From Alphaproteobacteria bacterium (GTDB taxonomy: Bacteria > Pseudomonadota > Alphaproteobacteria > ATCC43930 > CGMCC-115725): a stretch of 10,060 bases of DNA. The position numbers and the translations under genes were made by a program. Of the stretch, positions 6,192-10,060 are shown piece after piece. Every line of letters starts with the position of its first letter. Position 1 is the first letter of the stretch. Location of the stretch: positions 1 to 10,060 of the forward strand of contig JASHUX010000359.1 of NCBI GenBank assembly GCA_030039775.1, read 5' to 3'. Under the pieces are notes generated by a model. The model ran no database searches, was not told where the DNA came from, and worked only from the letters and a program-made list of their open reading frames with translations.

Positions 6192-7001
6192 CTAGAAAAT
6201 TGAGTCGACCACCTGGCCGAACCAGCCCTTGTCGCTGCTGGCGGTTTCGGTTTGCTTGCCGGTGACGAGCGCGTAGGAGCGCTCGTACCATTTGCTGCCC
6301 GGATAATTGTACCCGAGTACCGCGGCGGTCTTTTCCGCCTCACTGCGCAGGCCCAAGGCCATATAGCATTCGGTCAGACGCTCCAGCGCCTCCGGCACGT
6401 GCGTGGTGGTTTGATAGAGATCCACCACCCGACGGAACCGATTGATGGCGGCGAGATAGTATCGTTGCTTCTCGTAGTAGCGGCCGATGTCCATCTCCTT
6501 GCCCGCCAAGTGATCGGTGGCGAGCTGCATTTTGAGCTGCGCGTCGCGGCCATAGCGCGAATCAGGAAAGCGTCGCAACACCTCGCCCAGCGCCGCCAAC
6601 GCTTGCTGTGTCACGCCTTGATCGCGGCCGACGTCGCCGATCTGCACGTAATAATCGAGCGCCTTCAGATAATAGGCATAGGCGACATCACGACTGCCCG
6701 GATGGAGTTGAATGAAACGGTCCGCGGCGACGATGGATTGGTCGTACTTATTGGCTTCATAGAGGGCGTACGCCGCCATGAGTTGCGCCTTTGTCGCCCA
6801 AACCGAATAAGGATGCTGGCGGTCGACTTCGTCAAATTTCTGGGCCGCCTTGTCCCATTCTTCCTTCGCGACCGAACTCATCGCGTCATTGTAGAGTCTG
6901 TCGACGGGCATCTCGACATAGGTATCCTTCTTGCCGCCACAGCCGCTGAGCGCCACTGACGCCGCGACGAGCAAGAAAGCGTGAAGAGGCCATTTCTTCA
7001 T
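6192..7001 (-). CDS. bamD: Outer membrane protein assembly factor BamD (lipoprotein)
   Basis: BamD is the essential lipoprotein of the BAM complex. It sits on the periplasmic face of the outer membrane and works with BamA to insert beta-barrel proteins. The 269-residue sequence begins with a lipoprotein signal (MKKWPLHAFLL...) and a lipobox LSGC with Cys21 as the lipidated residue. Helical TPR-like repeats follow, seen as AKEEWDKAAQKFDEVDRQHPYS, YEANKYDQSIVAADRFIQLHPGS and LGEVLRRFPDSRYGRDA. The family hallmarks VAYAYYLKALDYY and IGRYYEKQRYYLAAINRFRRVV are also present. The C-terminal tail after YPGSKWYERSY is short and polar. It follows lpxC in the same direction by 75 bases, with only a weak ribosome-binding site. 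In many alphaproteobacteria recN comes next; here the convergent hisI takes that place. Confidence 0.95.
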   Translation of the reverse strand: MKKWPLHAFLLVAASVALSGCGGKKDTYVEMPVDRLYNDAMSSVAKEEWDKAAQKFDEVDRQHPYSVWATKAQLMAAYALYEANKYDQSIVAADRFIQLHPGSRDVAYAYYLKALDYYVQIGDVGRDQGVTQQALAALGEVLRRFPDSRYGRDAQLKMQLATDHLAGKEMDIGRYYEKQRYYLAAINRFRRVVDLYQTTTHVPEALERLTECYMALGLRSEAEKTAAVLGYNYPGSKWYERSYALVTGKQTETASSDKGWFGQVVDSIF

Positions 7002-7030
7002 CGATGAACCCGCGCTGATTCTGGCAGCGC

Positions 7031-7060
7031 CTTATAGCAGAAAGTCACGACGACGGAAAA
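7031..7060 (-). promoter_or_regulatory. Weak candidate promoter upstream of bamD
   Basis: On the minus strand TATAAG (7036-7031) resembles a -10 element. The -35 position 17-18 bases upstream offers only TTTCCG or TTTTCC, so the match is poor. The 75-base gap between lpxC and bamD would allow a separate promoter, but cotranscription from lpxC is equally likely. Confidence 0.22.
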
Positions 7061-7076
7061 ATTTTGCGCTAGGAGC

Positions 7077-7997
7077 TCATGCGCTGGCGCGGCGGAGACC
7101 GTCTTGCCACGCCAAGTCATAGGCAGCCGGCATCCGCACCACACGGTAGGCCGAGCGATCCGCAAATAGGGTCTCAAGCAAACGCCGATTCAACGCGTGA
7201 CCCGAGCGCAACCCGATAAACTTGCCGATTATTGCGTGACCGGTGAGATAAAGATCGCCAACGGCATCAAGCACCTTGTGGCGGACAAATTCGTCCGGAA
7301 AACGCAGGCCGTCGCGGTTCAAGACGCGTCCGTCGCCAATAACGATGGCATTATCCATCGAGCCGCCACGCGCCAAACCGGCGGCCCGCAAGGCATCGAC
7401 TTCTTCGAGGAAGCCGAACGTACGCGCCGGCGCGATGTCGGTCTTGAAGTTGTCGCGGTCGAACGCCCAGCATAGCGTTTGGCGCTTGATCGCGCTTGCC
7501 GCAAAATCGATAGTCAGATCGACGGTAAAGGCGTCGTCCGGTAATAGCGCGGCAGATTTCGTGCCGTCGCCAATTTTTACCGGCTTCAGGATTTCAATAG
7601 CGCGGCGCGGTGCGTCCTGGGCGACAATACCGGCACATTCCAGCAAGAACATGAAAGGCGCGGCGCTTCCGTCCATGACCGGGGCTTCCGGCCCGTCCAG
7701 TTCGATCACGGCATTGTCGACTTCGAGACCTGCCAGCGCGGCCATAACATGCTCGATGGTCGCCACCGATAGCCCGTTCCCGTCGTCGATCGTCGTACAC
7801 AGTGCGGATTCGCGGACATGCCGCCAATCGGCGCGCAATGTGACCCCGCCACGGTCGCTGCGACAAAATACGATGCCGGTATCCGCCGCGGCGGGATGGA
7901 TCGCCATGGCCACCCGCTCTCCACTATGAAGCGCAGTCCCGCGGCATCGGATCGAATTTTTCAGCGTGTTTTGCGGGACAAACCCCGAAAATGACAT
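7077..7997 (-). CDS. lpxC: UDP-3-O-acyl-N-acetylglucosamine deacetylase (LpxC)
   Basis: LpxC is the zinc-dependent deacetylase that commits UDP-3-O-acyl-GlcNAc to lipid A synthesis, so the organism makes lipopolysaccharide. The 306 residues show both repeated domains and the catalytic set: LHSGE (24-26), Glu82 and His83 in SVATIEHVMAAL, the hydrophobic EAPVMDGSAAPF segment, ARTFGFLEEVDALRAAGLARGGS, and HKVLDAVGDL. The last gives zinc ligands His240 and Asp244, with His83 as the third; GLRSGHALN supplies the general acid His267. The length is normal. The start ATG has a GGGGG-type ribosome-binding site 4 bases upstream and overlaps by one base the stop of a possible ten-codon ORF. It lies behind the ftsZ terminator with an AT-rich leader, so it probably has its own promoter. 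The ftsZ-lpxC order is conserved in many proteobacteria. Confidence 0.97.
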   Translation of the reverse strand: MSFSGFVPQNTLKNSIRCRGTALHSGERVAMAIHPAAADTGIVFCRSDRGGVTLRADWRHVRESALCTTIDDGNGLSVATIEHVMAALAGLEVDNAVIELDGPEAPVMDGSAAPFMFLLECAGIVAQDAPRRAIEILKPVKIGDGTKSAALLPDDAFTVDLTIDFAASAIKRQTLCWAFDRDNFKTDIAPARTFGFLEEVDALRAAGLARGGSMDNAIVIGDGRVLNRDGLRFPDEFVRHKVLDAVGDLYLTGHAIIGKFIGLRSGHALNRRLLETLFADRSAYRVVRMPAAYDLAWQDGLRRASA

Positions 7998-8029
7998 CAG
8001 TCCCCCGAACCCATCTTGCTTTTGTTCAT

Positions 8030-8115
8030 GGGCACGCTAGGAACTTTTGGCGGCACGAACAAATCAATCTTTGTAACAAATTGTTTCTTTATTTCTTGTT
8101 TTATTACAATGGCTT
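8030..8115 (-). promoter_or_regulatory. AT-rich upstream region of lpxC
   Basis: This is a strikingly AT-rich block in GC-rich surroundings, between the ftsZ terminator and lpxC, and the natural place for the lpxC promoter. On the minus strand TTGTAA followed after 18 bases by AACAAT is the best hexamer pair I see, with 4 of 6 matches each. Two overlapping inverted repeats, TTTGT-A-ACAAA (8070-8080) and AACAA-A-TTGTT (8075-8085), could be an operator. No element is certain. Confidence 0.4.
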
Positions 8116-8156
8116 AATTAAAAAGAAGGGCCCGGGAACGAGTCGTTCCCGGGCCC
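8116..8156 (-). terminator. Intrinsic terminator of ftsZ
   Basis: Twenty bases after the ftsZ stop, GGGCCCGGGAACGA (8128-8141) and TCGTTCCCGGGCCC (8143-8156) form a perfect 14-base inverted repeat around one central base. In RNA the innermost pairs would open to make the loop. On the minus strand it is followed by TTCTTTTTAATT (8127-8116). The strong GC stem plus U-rich tail is a textbook Rho-independent terminator separating the ftsA-ftsZ transcript from lpxC. Confidence 0.93.
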
Positions 8157-8176
8157 CACGCGGTGGATGAAGCGAC

Positions 8177-9703
8177 CTAGTTGGCCTGTCGGCGCAGGAA
8201 AGCCGGAATGTCCAGCAGCTCTTCCTCCTTTTGCGGCTGGATGCGGTCCGATTGATCGACCGAACCGAGGCGCTGTTGTGCGCCGCGCTGCCCTGCCTGG
8301 GGCTGTTGGTTCCACGTGGGCAGTTCCGGTTCCGCAGAGGTCCGTTGCCGGCCAACGCTCTTGACTCGCTCGAACAGGCTTGGCGCCCGCGTCGCGCGCG
8401 GCCGTTGCTCGGGTTGGCGACCTCCGTTCTCCATCGCTGCGGCGGCGTAGGGATCGGGTGCGACGGCGGGTTGCGCGACGTAGGCGGGACGGCCGCCAGG
8501 CACCTCCGACGGCGGCGGGACGACGAAAGAGTCTCGTTTGGCGGCTTCCCGCTCAAACGCCGCGGTACGCGATGCGGCGAGCTCCGCCGCCGGCGGTTGC
8601 GGCTGCGTAGCGGCAACCGTGGTTGCCATCCCCGCAACGCGGACCGGTTCTTCTTCACGCTCGCTTCGCGGCGCGGCCGGGACGCGGTCGTTTTCCGTCA
8701 CGAGCTGAATCACGGGACGTCGTGATGTCACCTCGGCGGCATCGATACCGGTTGCGACCACCGAGATCCGCATTTTGCCGGTCAAAGTCTCGTCCAGCGT
8801 CGACCCGACGATAATGTTGGCCTCGGGATCGACCTCCTCCCGAATCCGATTAGCGGCCTCGTCGAACTCGAACAACGTCATATCGAGCCCACCGGTAACG
8901 TTGATGAGGATGCCCCTGGCGCCCTTCATGGAGACGTCGTCGAGCAGCGGGTTGGAGATCGCGGCTTCAGCGGCGTCGATGGCGCGGCGGTCACCCTCGG
9001 CCTCGCCGGTGCCCATCATCGCCTTGCCCATCTCGCTCATCACCGCGCGGACGTCGGCGAAGTCGAGATTGATCAGGCCCGGCATCACCATCAGGTCGGT
9101 AACGCCGCGAACGCCCGAGTACAGCACGTCGTCAGCCATCTTGAACGCGTCGACGAACGTGGTGCGCTCATTGGCGACCCGGAACAGGTTCTGGTTCGGG
9201 ATGATGATCAGCGTGTCGACAAAGCTCTGCAGCTCTTGAATGCCGGCCTCGGCGATCTTCATGCGCTTCGAGCCTTCGAACTGGAACGGCTTGGTGACGA
9301 CGCCAACGGTGAGGATGCCGGCTTCGCGCGCGGCGCGCGCGATGACGGGCGCCGCGCCCGTTCCGGTGCCGCCGCCCATGCCGGCAGTGATGAACACCAT
9401 GTTGGCGCCCTCGACCGCGGCCATAATTTCGTCGAGCGCCTCTTCCGCGGCGCTGCGCCCGACCTCCGGGCGGGAGCCTGCGCCGAGGCCTCGCGTCACG
9501 CTGACGCCGAGCTGAATGCGCCGCTCCGCCAGCGACTGCTGCATCGCCTGCGCGTCCGTGTTGCAGATGACGAAATCGCAGCCGATCAGATTGGATCGGA
9601 TCATGTTGTTGACGGCGTTGCCCCCGGCGCCCCCGACGCCGATCACCGTGATTCGGGGCTTCAGTTCGTTCTCTTCTTGAGGAATGGTAAGACTGATGGT
9701 CAT
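8177..9703 (-). CDS. ftsZ: Cell division protein FtsZ
   Basis: FtsZ is the tubulin-like GTPase that polymerises at midcell into the Z ring and recruits the divisome. In the 508-residue protein the nucleotide-binding loop [13 protein letters not shown] lies at residues 22-34 and the tubulin signature GGGTGTG at 110-116. The catalytic T7 loop NLDFAD (Asn212, Asp214, Asp217) completes the GTP site of the neighbouring subunit. The fold ends near residue 320, followed by a long, low-complexity, Pro/Arg/Gln-rich linker of roughly 170 residues. The conserved C-terminal peptide [13 protein letters not shown] binds FtsA and other partners. Long linkers are usual in alphaproteobacteria, compared with 383 residues in E. 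coli. GGAGGG lies 4 bases before the ATG. It follows ftsA by 18 bases and ends at a strong terminator. Confidence 0.98.
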   Translation of the reverse strand: MTISLTIPQEENELKPRITVIGVGGAGGNAVNNMIRSNLIGCDFVICNTDAQAMQQSLAERRIQLGVSVTRGLGAGSRPEVGRSAAEEALDEIMAAVEGANMVFITAGMGGGTGTGAAPVIARAAREAGILTVGVVTKPFQFEGSKRMKIAEAGIQELQSFVDTLIIIPNQNLFRVANERTTFVDAFKMADDVLYSGVRGVTDLMVMPGLINLDFADVRAVMSEMGKAMMGTGEAEGDRRAIDAAEAAISNPLLDDVSMKGARGILINVTGGLDMTLFEFDEAANRIREEVDPEANIIVGSTLDETLTGKMRISVVATGIDAAEVTSRRPVIQLVTENDRVPAAPRSEREEEPVRVAGMATTVAATQPQPPAAELAASRTAAFEREAAKRDSFVVPPPSEVPGGRPAYVAQPAVAPDPYAAAAMENGGRQPEQRPRATRAPSLFERVKSVGRQRTSAEPELPTWNQQPQAGQRGAQQRLGSVDQSDRIQPQKEEELLDIPAFLRRQAN

Positions 9704-9721
9704 TCTACCCTCCGATGCGAT

Positions 9722-10060
9722 TCAAATGTTTTCTCTAAGCCACCGCACCAAACCGAATCCGCGCCAATCCGGCAGTCCAATAGACGTACGGATCGCGCGC
9801 GGTGTTTCAGCGCGTTCAGAAAAGGCGAAATGGACAAGGCCGGCCGATGTCGCGAAAGCCGGGCCGCTGATTGCGGGCGCCAGGCCGCCGATGCGTAGCG
9901 GCGTGCCGATACGCACTTGCTTGTCGAGGATCAAGGCCGCCAATTCGCGTACGCCCGCGAGCTGACAAGCGCCTCCGGTCAAAACGACCCGCCGGCCCGA
10001 CAATTTGTCGAACCCGCTGCGGTCGAGCCGGTCCCGCACCATGTCGAACGTCTCCTCGAG
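9722..10060 (-). CDS. ftsA: Cell division protein FtsA, C-terminal part (runs off window)
   Basis: This is the 3' end of the actin-like ATPase that tethers FtsZ to the membrane. The frame is open through base 10060, and an internal ATG at 10042 is not the start because EETFDMVRDRLDRSG continues across it. About 112 residues are visible. VVLTGGACQLAGVRELA is the second phosphate/adenosine motif of the actin-like fold, where the family usually has TGGGSQLPG. VRIGTPLRIGGL and SGPAFATSAGLVHFA are also typical of the C-terminal subdomain. The end, RGFGLVRWLRENI, is the amphipathic membrane-targeting helix. The stop is 18 bases from the ftsZ ATG, in the usual ftsA-ftsZ operon order. The ACQ in place of the common GSQ is a minor variation. 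Confidence 0.95.
   Translation of the reverse strand, partial: LEETFDMVRDRLDRSGFDKLSGRRVVLTGGACQLAGVRELAALILDKQVRIGTPLRIGGLAPAISGPAFATSAGLVHFAFSERAETPRAIRTSIGLPDWRGFGLVRWLRENI

Noticed and set aside
8114..8121. TTAATTAA as a possible CtrA-binding site near ftsZ
   Set aside because: The spacing does not fit TTAA-N7-TTAA, and it lies in the terminator's T-rich tail.
8104..8725. Long plus- and minus-strand frames over the ftsZ linker
   Set aside because: They lie over the low-complexity ftsZ linker and give Arg-rich products typical of GC-rich shadow frames.

Overview
This GC-rich window looks like chromosomal DNA of an alphaproteobacterium. The best evidence is the minus-strand order ftsA-ftsZ-lpxC-bamD, with a long FtsZ carrying a typical C-terminal peptide. 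The genus cannot be fixed by eye; a Rhodospirillales- or Rhizobiales-like genome is plausible.

Region 1 (1-2168) is catabolic. A hydroxypyruvate isomerase, cut at its 5' end by the window edge, runs on the plus strand and meets tail-to-tail a minus-strand pair, hpaH-hpaI. HpaH hydrates 2-oxohept-4-ene-1,7-dioate, and HpaI cleaves the product to pyruvate and succinate semialdehyde. These are the last two steps of homoprotocatechuate meta-cleavage. The rest of that pathway is not in the window.

Region 2 (2218-3476, minus) is a two-gene overlapping unit of exported proteins: a double SH3b-like periplasmic protein and a cysteine-containing secreted protein of unknown function. A short reading frame with a strong ribosome-binding site overlaps the start of the SH3 gene and may reveal a displaced N-terminus.

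Region 3 (about 3480-5727, plus) reads as a decayed capsule-export operon of the kpsM-kpsT-kpsE type. An ORF ends shortly after the first membrane-proximal motif of a KpsM-like permease. It is followed by about 140 bases of non-coding, inverted-repeat-rich DNA, including an 11-bp perfect hairpin. Next comes the C-terminal half of a KpsT-like ATPase whose key motifs are degenerate. Last is a KpsE/BexC/CtrB-like polysaccharide co-polymerase broken by two closely spaced one-base losses. Either the locus is a relic or the sequence or assembly contains errors here. This is the most unusual part of the window.

Region 4 (5781-10060) is conserved housekeeping. hisI (plus) abuts bamD (minus) with no spacer, then come lpxC, an AT-rich leader, a strong intrinsic terminator, ftsZ and the 3' end of ftsA, all on the minus strand. 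Together they cover histidine synthesis, outer-membrane protein assembly, lipid A synthesis and septum formation. No RNA genes, CRISPR arrays, intact mobile elements or transposase genes were seen.
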